Source: Circinella umbellata | Lineage: Eukaryota; Mucoromycota; Mucoromycetes; Mucorales; Lichtheimiaceae | Assembly: GCA_025093555.1 (NCBI GenBank) | Contig: JAIWNF010000043.1 | Coordinates: 248,001 to 312,000, forward strand | DNA: 64,000 bases | Direction: 5' to 3' | In this document: positions 38,638 through 50,733 of the stretch, piece after piece | How positions within the stretch are numbered: position 1 is the stretch's first letter | How the letters are laid out: each line of letters begins with the position of its first letter | Notes under the pieces: model-generated | What the model was told of the DNA's origin: nothing | Seen by the model: the letters and a program-made list of their open reading frames with translations, nothing else | Database searches by the model: none | Made by a program: the position numbers and the translations under genes

Positions 38638-39960
38638 ATCTCTATATACCTTTGCACTAGTTATATGTTAGCTATCAAAGTACTTTACTTTTATATACTA
38701 TAACTGCTTTTGGAGTTATACATTATACGCTTAAAATGAATGAATAAAAGTACTAGTGTGATATATAAGAGCTTTTACATAGATAAGTGTTGATTCATTT
38801 TTAGGAATAAAATATATAACATTCCAACAACAGATAAACAAATTGACTATTTATTTTTCTTACTTTTTTCGAGTTATGATCGATAAAAGTGGCTAAGAAT
38901 TGAGGAGCCTCTACATAATAATAATGTAAAGCACCAGTAAATACTTTAAATCAAACAACGGAAAATGATTGTCATTGCATGTGTGTCTCCTAGTGTTTTC
39001 AATTTTTCGGAAGATTATCACGTGGAACTTCCCACCAGTTAAGATATAAAATGATGTATCCGAGATCCATAACTTGGACTTTTGACTTTGAACAACCAAT
39101 GGATAAAAGGCTATATTTACAGTTGTATAAATGACCAACAAAGTCGTACACGACATTTTGGGAAAGAGCCGGTACCTTAGAGTAACGGAACTTTAAGTAC
39201 TTGAAAAAGACTGAAGCTTTTCCTTAGATAAAAGGTTTACATGAACAATGATCGACGTTAACGAGTTAATTTGCATTAATGATAACTATTATGAGCTATA
39301 TCAAAAGATTATTAAAAGAGTGGCTTTTTAAAAGGGATCGACTGTATCATTTACATATTAAGTTAGCTGAAGAGATTCATTTCGATTACTTCATTGTGAC
39401 ACGAAGGCACATGAATTGTACATGGCATCATAAAAGTTCAAAGGCACCATTTCCAAGGTTGTCACGCTATATTTCCGTTTCAATCTTATGATTTTGTTAA
39501 TTTCTCCCACCTTTTTTTTAACTGTTCTATTAGCCAATGTAAAGCTGTTTTATACGTAACGCTATATATTTCAAAAACATTTTTCAATTGACAATGTAGG
39601 TAAAAACATTCACCAAAGCAAAAGGGCTAAAGCTGTATTTTTTAAAATTATAAAATTTGACAATACAGGATAACCGTTCGGGAAATTGAAGTATTTGGAT
39701 GATGATGAAAAAGCTTACATCAATGCAATATTTAAAAATACCCAAGAAACGTTGTCAGTGACGTATTGTACTGATCATGATATAATTGCTTTAGGTAAAG
39801 CACAAAATATTACTTATTTATCTGGTGTAGCAGACAAACACCCAAACATCACATTCATGGCACCGACGGTAATTAGAATGATCCAAAACGAAATATAAAT
39901 AAAATGACTTTTTACGTACAAAGAAAAGAAATAAAATGTTCATGCGTTTCCTATAACAGC
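38638..39960. other. Intergenic DNA with degenerate coding traces
   Basis: Includes a minus-strand open stretch 38911-39156 (SKLWISDTSFYILTGGKFHV) and a plus-strand frame 39686-39898 (YLDDDEKAYINAIFKNTQET, ALGKAQNITYLSGVADKHPN). Both look protein-like but lack neighbouring exons or a recognisable family. I regard them as fragments of decayed genes or repeats. Confidence 0.35.
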
Positions 39961-39961
39961 G

Positions 39962-40432
39962 ATGGAAAGCTCTCAGACTCCTCGACGGTCTAGATCAGCA
40001 AATCGAGTAAGTAAAGCAGCCCAGCTCAGTTCATAATAAATAATGCATAATTTACACGGCATAATATATGATAATTGAATCCATCAAGCAAAGCTCTCTT
40101 TTCATGATTTATCGACTAGTTTGTTCTCATTAAAAATTTCATCCGGTTGAATAAAGAGATCAATTTATCTCTAGTTGTATCATACGTATAGACATATTTT
40201 CTTAGTATACAGAAAACTCTTTTGTTCTCTTATATGTGTATTTGTACATCTGTGTGTACGTATGATTTCAGTATTCTGTTATCATCATCACACTTTTTAT
40301 CTTTCACAGATTAATGAATTCACGATTTTCATTTCGGTTTTGCTATATCTCAAATCGCTCACCCTTCTTTGCTCTTTGATTTCAAGTAATAAGAATAGTT
40401 GGAACAGTACAAGAATCTTATTACGTATATGA
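39962..40432 (+). CDS. Possible 55-residue small membrane protein, two exons
   Basis: Exon 1 (39962-40006) encodes MESSQTPRRSRSANR and stops exactly at a GTAAGT donor. Exon 2 (40310-40432) follows a TTTCACAG acceptor and encodes INEFTIFISVLLYLKSLTLL, then CSLIS and a polar tail to a stop. The joined frame is open. The product has a basic cytosolic N-terminus and one or two short hydrophobic helices. I recognise no family. The clean splice sites favour a real gene over chance. Further small exons may be missing. Confidence 0.35.
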
Positions 40433-41548
40433 CTTATTTGGCGATACGTACGATATAGATAAATATCGATAAAGTATGTTGTTGATTTGAATTGCTTGAT
40501 GACTTTACACTCATATCATTAACACATGATTCTATGAATATATTACGCTTAACCTACACCATTGTATTGAAATAAGATAATCACGGTAATACATTTTTAG
40601 TAATTTTTTATATAAGGTTTGGGTTATCGTTTATTATTGTTTTTATCAATGCAATTTATAGAAAAAAACAAAGATGTCATTTTCTCACTCCACACATGAT
40701 TTCTAGACAGGATTTGATTGATCTTGTTTCGCCACATTGGGTGTGCGCAGTTCATAGCTGACTAAAAAAGTCAAATAGTTTTTAATCATTAAGCGAGTTA
40801 ATAGATGATGCATAAAATAAAATCCGCCTCAGCTATTGGAGCATTAATGCGTGCGCTTTTTTTTTTTCCTACTTTTTGGGAGGATAGAAATCGACTATCT
40901 GTGTCGTCGTCTTTATTGAATGACATACCCTTAAACTACCCAAAGTCTTTGTCAAAAAAAAAAAGAAAAAGAATAATAAAGCACATTGTTAAATTCCAAC
41001 TCCATACCAGGAATGCTTTTAAAAGGAAAAAAAAAAAAAAGATTGATTGATTGATTGATTGTTCATGACATTTTTTTTTCAGCTTGAATATTATACACGA
41101 TCAGTACTGGTTATATTCTCTACTTGTCAAAGAGTTACAAATGGCTCGTCCATTGAACAGAGATGATATAAATAAAGTAATAAAAAAGAACACCAGCACA
41201 AACCCTTTATATTTATGGACCTGCATGGATTTGAAAAAAGACCGTGTGTATGTGTGTTACCTTTGTCGGGGGGGGGAGGGACAGGTCTCCTTTATATGTA
41301 CGCAAATTACACACAAAAAGAATGGAATTATTAGGGTTTTTTTTAAGTGTGGTGTGGGTCAGGTGATAATTAAAAAAGGTGACGTTTTGAAAGCAAAATG
41401 TTTTTTTGCTTTCGCACTCCTGTCCTCGATTTTCTCGCACTTTCTGTTCACTGGGTTATTTTTTTTTTTTTTTCTCTTTTTCTTCTTTTTCTTTTTCTTT
41501 ACCCGCTTTTAACTCTTTTTTCATCCCGAACGCACGCTTACACTAAAC
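40433..41548. other. 5' flank of the 14-3-3 gene
   Basis: Contains a GATT tetranucleotide repeat (about 41041-41062), poly-A and poly-T runs, and a G-run near 41270. No gene is supported. Confidence 0.45.
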
Positions 41549-43388
41549 ATGTCCACTGTAAGTTATTCATCCGTTTTTACTTCATCTACAATTTAAAAAC
41601 ACGTTTCCTGCTTCGTGTTTGTATTATATTCCATTCAATGGAAAAAGCTTTTTTTTTTCTTATTTTTGGTTTACTAATATGGTAAAAAAAAAACCCCTCA
41701 CCCTTTTTTTTTTCTCACTTTCTCGTTCTATTTCTTATATATAGGAACGCGAAGATAAGGTAAGAAAATAATAACAACCTTTTTTAAAATATAATATATT
41801 CTTTTTCGTTTTGAAGGAAGGGGAACAAAAAGTCTGGTGAAATGGAAGGAAAAAAAAATATTAAAAGAAATGTTTTGGTTTAAATGAAAGAAAAAAGCCA
41901 GATGAAGTCGTTCTTTTTTATTTAAATCATATTATTTTAATATTCATTAACTCTGCTTTATCACTTTTTTAAGGTCTACATGGCCAAGATTGCCGAACAG
42001 GCTGAACGATACGATGGTAATAATGCTTTTCTTTATATTTTTTTGTTTCTATTTCTTTCCTTTTTTTTTTTTTTTTGCTTTTTATTTAAAAGCTTCTGAC
42101 CCCTTATATTTTTAAACATATAAACTAACTAAAAATAAAATGAAAATAATATAGAAATGGTCTCTTATATGAAGGAAGTGGCCAAGGTAAAAAAAACAAT
42201 AATCATTTCACTCTTTTTTTTATTATTATTAAAGTATCATCGAGAAAATCCATTATCAAAAAAAAAAAATTCTGTTTATCCTTTAACTTAAATATCAATA
42301 AAAAAATAAATAAATGTACTTCTAGATGGGCGTTGATTTATCTGTCGAAGAACGTAACCTCTTGTCTGTCGCGTACAAGAACGTGATTGGTGCACGCCGT
42401 GCTTCGTGGCGAATCGTGTCTTCCATTGAACAAAAGGAAGAAAGCAAAGGCCACGAGGCTCAAGTGGCTAAGATCAAGGAATACCGCAAGAAGGTTGAAA
42501 ATGAATTGTATGATGTGTGCAACGATATCTTGGAACTTCTCACAAATTCCTTGATCCCCTCCGCTTCTGAGGGTGAAGCTAAGGTCTTTTATTACAAGAT
42601 GTAAGTTCTTTAATTTTTTTCTCGTTTTTATTAATACATATACAACTTCCCATACACTTATTTCAGGGCACACTTGAATATAAACTTTACGTTTGAGTTT
42701 TTTGTGTGTGTATGGGAAGTGTACACAACAACAAAGAAAAAGCGTTGTTTTGACCAAGTTTTTTTGTGTGACATAAAAAAAAATATGTATATTCTAAATA
42801 TAGGAAGGGCGATTATCACCGTTACGTCGCTGAATATGCCACTGGTGATGAACGTAAAGATGCTGCCACTGCTGCACATGAAGCTTACAAGACTGCTACT
42901 GATGTTGCCCAAGTTGATCTCGCTACAACCCACCCCATCCGTTTAGGTTTGGCCCTTAACTTCTCCGTCTTCTATTATGAGATTTTGAACTCTCCTGACC
43001 GTGCTTGTCATTTGGCCAAGCAAGCTTTTGATGATGCTATTGCAGAACTTGATACACTCAGTGAAGAATCTTACAAAGATTCTACTTTGATTATGCAATT
43101 GCTGAGGGATAACTTGACCCTTTGGACTTCAGACTTACAAGAAGGTAAAATAACACTTTTATGATAAATGGGAAATATATATATAAATGCAAAATTGAGA
43201 GAAAATGGGTGGAAAAAAGATAACAAGAGTTTGTGTGTGTGTGTGTATATACATATATAAAATATGTGTCTATGTGTAGTCTGTTTAAATACGATCTAAC
43301 CCTTATCATAATAATTATAACAAATAAAACAATAGATACTGACAAGGCTGACAAGGCTCCCAAGAATGAAGAGGAAACTCAAGAGTAG
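41549..43388 (+). CDS. 14-3-3 family phosphoserine-binding protein
   Basis: Seven exons (41549-41557, 41745-41759, 41974-42016, 42155-42186, 42326-42600, 42804-43144, 43336-43388) give 255 residues. The sequence starts [20 protein letters not shown] and carries the family signatures [20 protein letters not shown] (phosphopeptide-binding Arg and Lys), [16 protein letters not shown], and [16 protein letters not shown]. It ends in [16 protein letters not shown] plus an acidic tail. 14-3-3 proteins form dimers that bind phosphorylated clients in signalling, cell cycle and metabolism. The first two exons are only 9 and 15 nt, so automated prediction tends to start the gene at 42326. Codon use is the most biased in the window (GCC, AAG, GGT), which suits a highly expressed gene. 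Confidence 0.96.
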
Positions 43389-43748
43389 ATTTGTTAATGT
43401 CTTGGTTTGATTTTTTTTCTTTTTTTTTCCACCTACTTATTTCTCTTTTCTTCCCCCAAAACACCCCCACCCTTTCTGTTGTTTTTATCTTCAAAGGCTT
43501 CTTTCTCTCTCCCAAACTTATTGAACGTTCATATATATCCGACCAAACTTCTTTTTAAAATTTGTTAAGAAAAGAATAAATCCCCCTTTTTTTCCTTTTC
43601 CAAAAAAAAAAAAAAGTGTTGTTGTTTGTATTCTTTTTGATGTATGTGAATTGTGCTTGATGTTGTTTGTGCACGTCATCAAAAAAGAAAAAATAGATCC
43701 AGAGAAAGAAAGAAAAAGAGACATTTAATAATGACAATAATAATAAAA
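43389..43748. other. Convergent 3' spacer
   Basis: T-rich and C-rich 3' flank of the 14-3-3 gene facing the 3' end of the minus-strand gene. No ORF is supported. Confidence 0.5.
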
Positions 43749-44886
43749 TTATAAATCTTTAACGTTTCTCGTTTCATTTTCTTCGGAATCTAAATGATCT
43801 TGATGTTTTATACAAGTAGTATAAATATATTCTATATCGTCTATATTAAACATCTCCAAACCCTGGGATCTTAATTGTTCTTGTGATAATAGTACTGATT
43901 CTTCCCCTGTTTGGTTATCTTTCTCTTGTTGTTGGATCCAAGTAAAAAAAGATTCTGAGTTGCCTTGGTGATCAACAATTTTTTGTAAAAGTGTTTGTAA
44001 TTGTTCTAATTCACGTTCATATCGCCTCCGTACATGATCAATAGATAAAGCCCATTGACTTGCTGTCATAATCTTGATAGCACGTTGAATAGCTGCATGA
44101 GCAATATGATTCTGCATATCATCGTTATTATTATTATTATGCATAATATTTGCTAAAAGGTGCCACCCATGATAATCTAATCGTCGTAACTTATGGTAAC
44201 GAATCAAAGCTGATAATCCATCACCAGGTCGACCACAAAGTGGATAAACACGTGCTTGAACTAACAAATTCCCTGGTTCGGTACATGACTAAAGATAAAC
44301 TTCAACATTTTAATAAACTTTCTTCCTTACTCTTCCTTTTTCCCCTTTATTTTTACCTGTGGTCTATCCAATAATTGTTCTGCCAAATCAAATCTATCAC
44401 AACGTACGGCACAATGAATAGCAATTTCAGTTATTTCTCGATTCGTAGTCACTTTACAACGTCCAGAATCTGCCAAACTGATATATTCCAGTGCACTTTT
44501 TAAAGCCTGTTCATAACGTTTATGTAAATAGTCATGTTCAATAGCACTTTTAAGTTGATTAGGTCCATGACGTTCAAGCATTAAACTTTCATAATCGTTA
44601 TAACAATGAAACCACTATATATAATCGTTGTATAAGTAAAAATAAAAAAACAATTTTTTTTTTTCTGCAAAGATCTCTTTTCCCTTTTCTCTATCTCTTT
44701 ATCTTTATATAGATCTTTTTTTTTTTTTCATGAATGATCCCCCTTTTTTTTTTAATACAGAAAAAGGTTTACCCCATCAGTTTCTTCTTTAGCTGTATAA
44801 GGTGCTTGCTTGGGAATAATACGTTCTGCTTTGGTTACAAAAACATCATCGTCAAAGTCAAATGAAAATGGTGCATCGTCTGCCAT
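43749..44886 (-). CDS. Helical-repeat (TPR-like) protein resembling C8orf76
   Basis: Three exons (44886-44773, 44614-44357, 44288-43749) give 303 residues. An acidic N-terminus (APFSFDFDDDVFVTKAERII) leads to WFHCYNDYESLML. Two-helix repeats follow: KRYEQALKSALEYISLA, then EIAIHCAVRCDRFDLAEQLL, then LLVQARVYPLCGRPGDGLSA and YHKLRRLDYHGWHLLANI. The order (WF motif, basic linker, helical hairpins, a final repeat with W) resembles metazoan C8orf76-type proteins, by eye only. The C-terminal third is a charged coiled coil. The function of that family is not settled. A peroxin or anaphase-promoting-complex-like TPR protein remains an alternative. Confidence 0.75.
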
Positions 44887-46700
44887 TATTAAAAAAGATC
44901 TCGGGGTATGTTGTCAAAAAAAAAAAAGGTATGTAGCGGGACAATCCTTTTTTAAATTTTCTACTGTGGTAGATGATTTTTATTGGTTAGGTCACTTTGT
45001 TGCAAATAGCTCCCTAATGCGAGCTTTGCAAAACATTTAAATCTTTTGTTTCAATAATAATATGTGTACTATGACAGCCATTTTTCAATAAAGAGACCAA
45101 TAACTTCTTTTATCAATAAGCATCTCTTCCCATACAATGATTGTAATTACTGGTTTTTCTTTTCTTTTATGACTTCTGAGCAAAGACAAATAGTAACCTC
45201 TTGGTATCGCCGTAAGTTATTGAGAGATTCACAAAATACAGAAAAAATAATACTCGTGCTTTTTTCTCGTCCAATGATACCGTTAAATTTACAATTATTA
45301 ATTTGGCAGTAGATCGAAGAGTATAATTTTTAAAAAAAATTGGTGATAATATTCACTTCCATCAACAAAATGACCTGATAATTTGAGTGAGTGGTCAACC
45401 TTGTAGATGAAGGTGGTAATATGTCACAGAAGAGCACTCCCTATAAATGACAATAAATATGATATATTACATCAATTTTCTGCCGTAGCCATTTGTTATT
45501 GGCCTTTAAACCTGGCAGTGATAACGCGACCGACTTATACTATTTTCGTTAAGACTATATAAAACTAGAAAAGAGTATATATCACATCATGCAAAGAGTT
45601 ATTCTTCAGTGAAAATTAACATCTCTATGCATTCACATGTAGTCATTCATGTAGTACGTATGACTAGTTGAAGTTGGTTTGTGGTATTATTAATAGTTTA
45701 GATAGCACACGTCATCTGCGACCGATGTATATTCATATAAATAAAATGTAACTAACTCACCATGATAATCTAATGTGATCATTCAACCCCCCCACTGCTA
45801 AAATCCTGTACAAAATTATATTGACAACTAGTATGTAAATCAACAAATAGTTATAAGTAAAAGTATCAAGAGGTATTGAAAAGTACATTATAACATTTCA
45901 GGAGAGCCTCAAAAACATATTTAAAAGCGACTGGCGTGTTATATGAATATAATATAAATATGAATGAATGTAAGTATCATCAAAAAAATACAAGAAGAAA
46001 TATAAAATGGCTGACCATGATTCATAGAACTTGGCATCCAACGGTTATTGACTAAATATATGATTACTGTCTCTCTTTTCGTTTTTTTTTTTTTACTTTT
46101 TTTTATATATCTTTTAAATTTCAAATGTTGCATGTTTCGAGAAAAAAAAATAGCTGTCTTTTTTTACTAAGGCGTTCTTTTTTTTAACAGTTTACTTCTA
46201 TTATAATAGTATAATACGTACTATAACATAATTATTATTTCAATCATTTCTTGCTTTATACTGGATGAGGGTCTTTTTTGCTGTACCGTTGTCGCAAGAC
46301 TTTTGTATGAGACATTCTATTTTCTTATTCCTCTTTTAATACGTAGACCATGATACAAGTTTAGATATACGTATGTTATAGTGCAACATATATATATATA
46401 AATAGTCAATATACCCAATAATGTTTTATTATTATTATTATTATTACTAACTAATGAATTATATGTATTTACAATATAATATAATATAATAAGGAGTAAC
46501 AATTAGGTTAAGGTAAAAATGGGTGTATGAGTGTGTACGATTGTAAAATAAAAAAAAACCTATTATCCAAGTAATCTAATAAATGTTATTAGTAATTCAT
46601 TATTAATGTATGTGATGAATCTTGCCTCTTTTTTTTTTGTACATAAAATAATATTAGTGTGTAATAAGGTTGTTGTTTTGATTATAATAATATAATGATG
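44887..46700. other. Intergenic DNA
   Basis: AT-rich with many stops. It has ATT and ATATA simple repeats near 46428-46446 and 46475-46495. The short ORF at 45064-45312 has no splice or family support. Confidence 0.45.
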
Positions 46701-49150
46701 TGTGTGAAAGAGAGAGAACAAAAGAGCCGCTGTTGATGTTGATGATCCGTATATCAATGGATGATCTTTTGTTGTCGATGATTAATATTGATATTTGTTT
46801 GACTTTTACCCGATAAAAATAACTGTTGTTGGAGGATATGGTTTTTTTTTGTTATTGTTGCTCTTGACAACAGTAACTGTCGAGCTTGTTTTTGTATGAT
46901 AATATTTATACTTTTGTGATCATTCCTCTTGATACTGTATACGAGTTTAAGTCATATTATGTATTGATTTTGTTGCTTAAGTGGAATGTATTCATCGACG
47001 GTGATGATATTGTTGATTGGTTTTCAAGTCGATTTGATCTTGTGTATTCATTCTTGTTTTTGAGGTTGTTGTAATTAATGGATTGATCCCTTTTTTTTTA
47101 ATTTGATTCGACATCTTTGGTCTTGATTGTAGTACTGAATCTTGAGTTTTTTTTTCTGTTTTTGTTTAATCCTTGACCTAATGAATTTTTGTCTTTTCAA
47201 AAGATATCCATTGATATAACATCTTTTTTTTATATATTTATAATCGCGAACTCTTTTGTTTCTCTTGTTGGCTGGTAATTTTGAATTAGCTTTGTGATAT
47301 CATATGTTTGTGTTTTTGTGTGAAGAATGAGTGATAAAGGGTATGAGGGAACTTTTGAATAGTAATAATAAAAGTTAATAGTTTTTTTTTATATATCTTT
47401 TTTTTTTGTATCTTTTTTTTGTATCTTTTTTTTTGTATCTTTTTTTTTTGTATCTTTTTTTTTTGTATCTTTTTTTTTTGTATCTTTTTTTTTGTATCTT
47501 TTTTTTTTTGTATCTTTTTTTTTTGTATCTATTTTTCGTGTATCTTTTTTTTTTGGCAATCATCATCACACACACAAATAATAACGTTACCATACATTTG
47601 TTAAGAATACTGAATTTTCAGTATTAATATTTTACAACGTACCTTTTCTTTCTTTGGAAAGAGAGAGAGTAATCTTGAGTATATTGACATTGGATCGAGA
47701 CAAGACTGGAATATTCATCCACTGTTATTTTGGAGTATGTTGGTATGAATTTGCGTGTGTGCATATTCGTCCACGTGTGTATGTGTGTGTATGTGTGTGT
47801 GATACCTCCATATCCAAAAATAACAATGAATAGAATAAATATATAATGATCTTCTTGAAGTGATTATTTGAATTATTGTTCTTGAAATAGCTTGTGAATG
47901 ATCATCTTGATATGCAATAATAGTATACTTTTGGTAGGGTCAATAATCATATTCCAGTCTTGTCAACACCGAAAATAAAAAGAAAAACCAAGTATCTTGA
48001 TAACAAATAGATTTCTTGTTGTATTTCTTGATAAATATAGTTCACCTTCTTGACTAATTCGTAATGGATACGCCATAATAGATAGTTCACCATGATAATT
48101 TAAATAGATGTGTACCTCGTGTAATACCAGAGAACGAAACCAAATCCCACAGTTTGTTGCTGTCTACCGCATGGAATATTATCATGACACTCGTCTGGTT
48201 TGTGTCATAATAACAAGTTGCCCACTTTTTTCTTTATTCTTCTTGATGTTACTTATGTATTTCATCATATGGATCAATGTATGTTGTTTCTTGACTAACA
48301 CGGATTCATACAACACCAAATGATTTGCTACTTGACTGGTTATTGTTTTTTTCACCGGATGGATAATAAAACTTGATTTTTTCAATGAAATTGATAATTG
48401 ATGATGGTTTATCAAATATATCTTGAATGTGGAATTTGGTTTCTTGTGTGTATATGTACTCCTTATTTCCAAAATAGGTGGTGATGGATAGTATAGTATT
48501 TCTTGAGTAATGAACAATCCATTTAAAAGTGTTTGAAAGGATTTATCAGCACCATGATGAAATAAGATGTAAAATCGGTTAAAGGAGGTACACACCAAGT
48601 AAGAGCATATACACACATGAATTCTTGCTATCTTGCTCATCCCATCAAAATGTTGCGGTCATAATTTGGTTCCAATAGTAAAACAAGTAGTAAAGAATTA
48701 CAAGTTTCGTTTAAGATTGATCAAAAGTTGATAAGTAAGACACCGAATTGTGAAACCAATCATTGACCCGCAATCAAATAGCTGAATAATAAATATTGCT
48801 CCCTTTTTTTTCTAGACTAGCAATTATATATAATTTTTACCAGAATAGTTCCATTGTCACCCAATATAATACACACCAAAGTACCAACTATGTGTCTTAA
48901 TAATAAAAACAATAGCAACAGGTAAATCGGCTCAATCAATGCAAGAAGAAAGAAACAAAGATTGTATCATAAAGGTAAACATTCCCAAAGGAAATGAATA
49001 CGTGAAGATGAATCAAAAAAAGTTTTTCAATATTAGAGCCACCAAGAACTAATATCAAAGCACAATAAATTCCATTCAAGCCAAAGATGGGATTCTCTTT
49101 TTTTTTTGTTTCTCTCTTATACACAGATGTATAATAATGGCCTGCTTTCA
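46700..49150. other. Strand-asymmetric G/T-rich non-coding block with dispersed TCTTGA motif
   Basis: On the + strand this block is rich in T and G and poor in C. It repeats the words TTGAT, TTCTTGA and TCTTGA about twenty times between 46920 and 48640 (for example around 46927, 47119, 47851, 47879, 47905, 47996, 48031, 48242 and 48500). No frame stays open. It may be a long non-coding transcript, an extended promoter or leader, or a chromatin element. Confidence 0.4.
47395..47560. repeat. T-rich minisatellite, unit about 13-16 bp
   Basis: About ten copies of a GTATCTTTTTTTTT-type unit, differing mainly in the length of the T run. The poly-Lys and poly-Phe frames across it are products of the repeat, not genes. 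Confidence 0.9.
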
Positions 49151-49199
49151 CAAATTAATTTACGAAAACAATTGGAATAACTTTCTAATCACCAAAATC

Positions 49200-49760
49200 A
49201 AATACCAAAAAATGACAATAGCTAGCCATAGTTAGGGTCAAAGTCAGTCGTTACCACGACATCATTAACTAAAAACCACGGGAGCCTTGAATTGCCAAAG
49301 CATTTGAATAGGGTCAAAGTCAGTCGTCACCAAAAAACGACCATTCACATCGCGTACACTCCATGTTTCTCTTCCATACACCAGGAAAAAAAAGAAACAA
49401 CGCTTTCTTCCACCTTGGAAAGCCCGATTAGAACACATAGTACACCTTCCCACAATGTACCATGATTCCCGACACAGCTGCAATAAGCCCCCTTCTTGAC
49501 AGGAAGACAATTCCCAGCTTCAGAATCTCAATGGGGAGGTAAGAAGAAGAAGAAAGAACTGAACATTGACACAGAGCCTGTGCCATAACCGGTGGGAGAT
49601 CGAGGTACCCATATACGCTATAGCCCAGGATGACCCAAGACTATTCAGAATGAGGAGTCGTTATTGCAATAGAGCTACTTCGAACGAACTCTTATATCCA
49701 CGGCTACCACCTCATTAATCCCAACGAGCAGAGAATGAGGTCATAATGGAACTTTTGACA
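49200..49760 (+). pseudogene. Segment homologous (inverted) to 50090-50440
   Basis: Read on the + strand, 49500-49745 aligns with the minus strand of about 50320-50090. Shared anchors in order are a CTCA.TGGG...GGTAAGAA word, CCTGTG.CATAACC, GGGAG, GAGGTA, AGACTAT, GTTATTG and AATGAGG. Both copies encode related peptide pieces (RKTIPSFRIS against RETDWQDGIS; HLINPNEQ against FLVSLGEQ). Stops interrupt the frame in this copy. A minus-strand frame at 49265-49510 is also open (VYGRETWSVRDVNGRFLVTT). The element type is unknown. Confidence 0.35.
49234..49327. repeat. Direct repeat of an 18-bp word, 76 bp apart
   Basis: AGGGTCAAAGTCAGTCGT occurs at 49234-49251 and again at 49310-49327, each followed by a similar ACCA-rich stretch. 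On the minus strand the word encodes TTDFDP in both copies, inside otherwise open frames. Confidence 0.8.
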
Positions 49761-50089
49761 AAATCTTTGCGACTTGAAAACAGTAACTTGAAACAATGAC
49801 AACAACTTGTTTTGAGCTTGATAACTTTTCTAACAGATTTCTTTTCATAACAAATTTATTCCCGTAGATAGAGAAAAAAAAATGTTATAAAAAAGAAACC
49901 AATAAAAATATATGAAAAACTTTCAATATTTAGTAACCCACACTTTTAAAGTATATAAAAATATATAAAATAAAAAATGATAATGAAAATGATAACTTAC
50001 AGTAAAATAATATAAAATTAAATGAGTCTTGTTGTCATTAAGAAACAAAAACCGGCGGCTGCAAAAGATCTGTTGGTGTTCCAAATATG

Positions 50090-50440
50090 CCTCATCTTGC
50101 TCACCAAGGCTAACAAGGAATGACGTAGGGGTATACAAAAGCTTGTCCTTTTCACCCTACCACAATAACGAACATCCCCACCCCACATAGTCTAAGGCCA
50201 GAGCCTAGACCAAGCATATACAGATACCTCTTTACTCCCGGTGGTTATGACACAGGACATCCATGCCACGTCCTATTCCCCCGAACCTTTCTTACCTTGA
50301 TCCCAATGAGACCATCCACCGAGATGCCATCCTGCCAATCCGTTTCCCGAAAGGCAAACTGTCGCAGTGCCGACATCAAGCCAACCAAACCTTCAGAAGC
50401 GCGCACACACGCAGCACAGCAACGTCTATATATTCCATTA
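50090..50440 (-). pseudogene. Exon-like segment, inverted partner of 49.5-49.75 kb
   Basis: On the minus strand an exon-like frame begins after a TATATAG acceptor near 50427 and runs to a GGTAAGAA donor-like word near 50295. It includes RASEGLVGLMSALRQFAF, RETDWQDGISVDGLIGIK. A further frame at 50138-50020 contains PTSFLVSLGEQDEAY. A related exon-like frame (FWYVGWAYDKVSVLDALG) lies at about 50615-50514 before another GTAAGT. These may be downstream exons of the same minus-strand transcription unit as the tandem exon array. I could not join them into one frame. Confidence 0.3.
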
Positions 50441-50733
50441 AAAAATAAAACAATTAGTTCTCAATTATTATTAATCTTTTTTTTACAACTTATTTTTCTA
50501 TGATAGAAAACTTACCATGACACTGCTTGTATCATTATACTTTAAACCCAAAGCGTCCAAAACAGACACCTTATCGTATGCCCAACCGACATACCAAAAG
50601 CACAAGCAAAACCGTGCATAATATATTTTAAATTATAGAAATTAATAGCTTCTTATTAGTAAATTATTTTAAGAGAAACTTGGTATCAATAATAAATTGT
50701 CAAAAGCATAATTTATATTCTTTATAAACTTAC

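Noticed and set aside
45064..45312. 82-codon + strand ORF
   Set aside because: No recognisable motif, no splice sites and no conserved context.
47375..47627. Poly-Lys and poly-Phe ORFs over the minisatellite
   Set aside because: Pure translation of a T-rich tandem repeat on both strands.
49560..49745. Possible structured RNA (5S-like) in the inverted segment
   Set aside because: The similarity to 50.1-50.3 kb is better explained by related peptide pieces. No 5S or snRNA internal motifs were seen.
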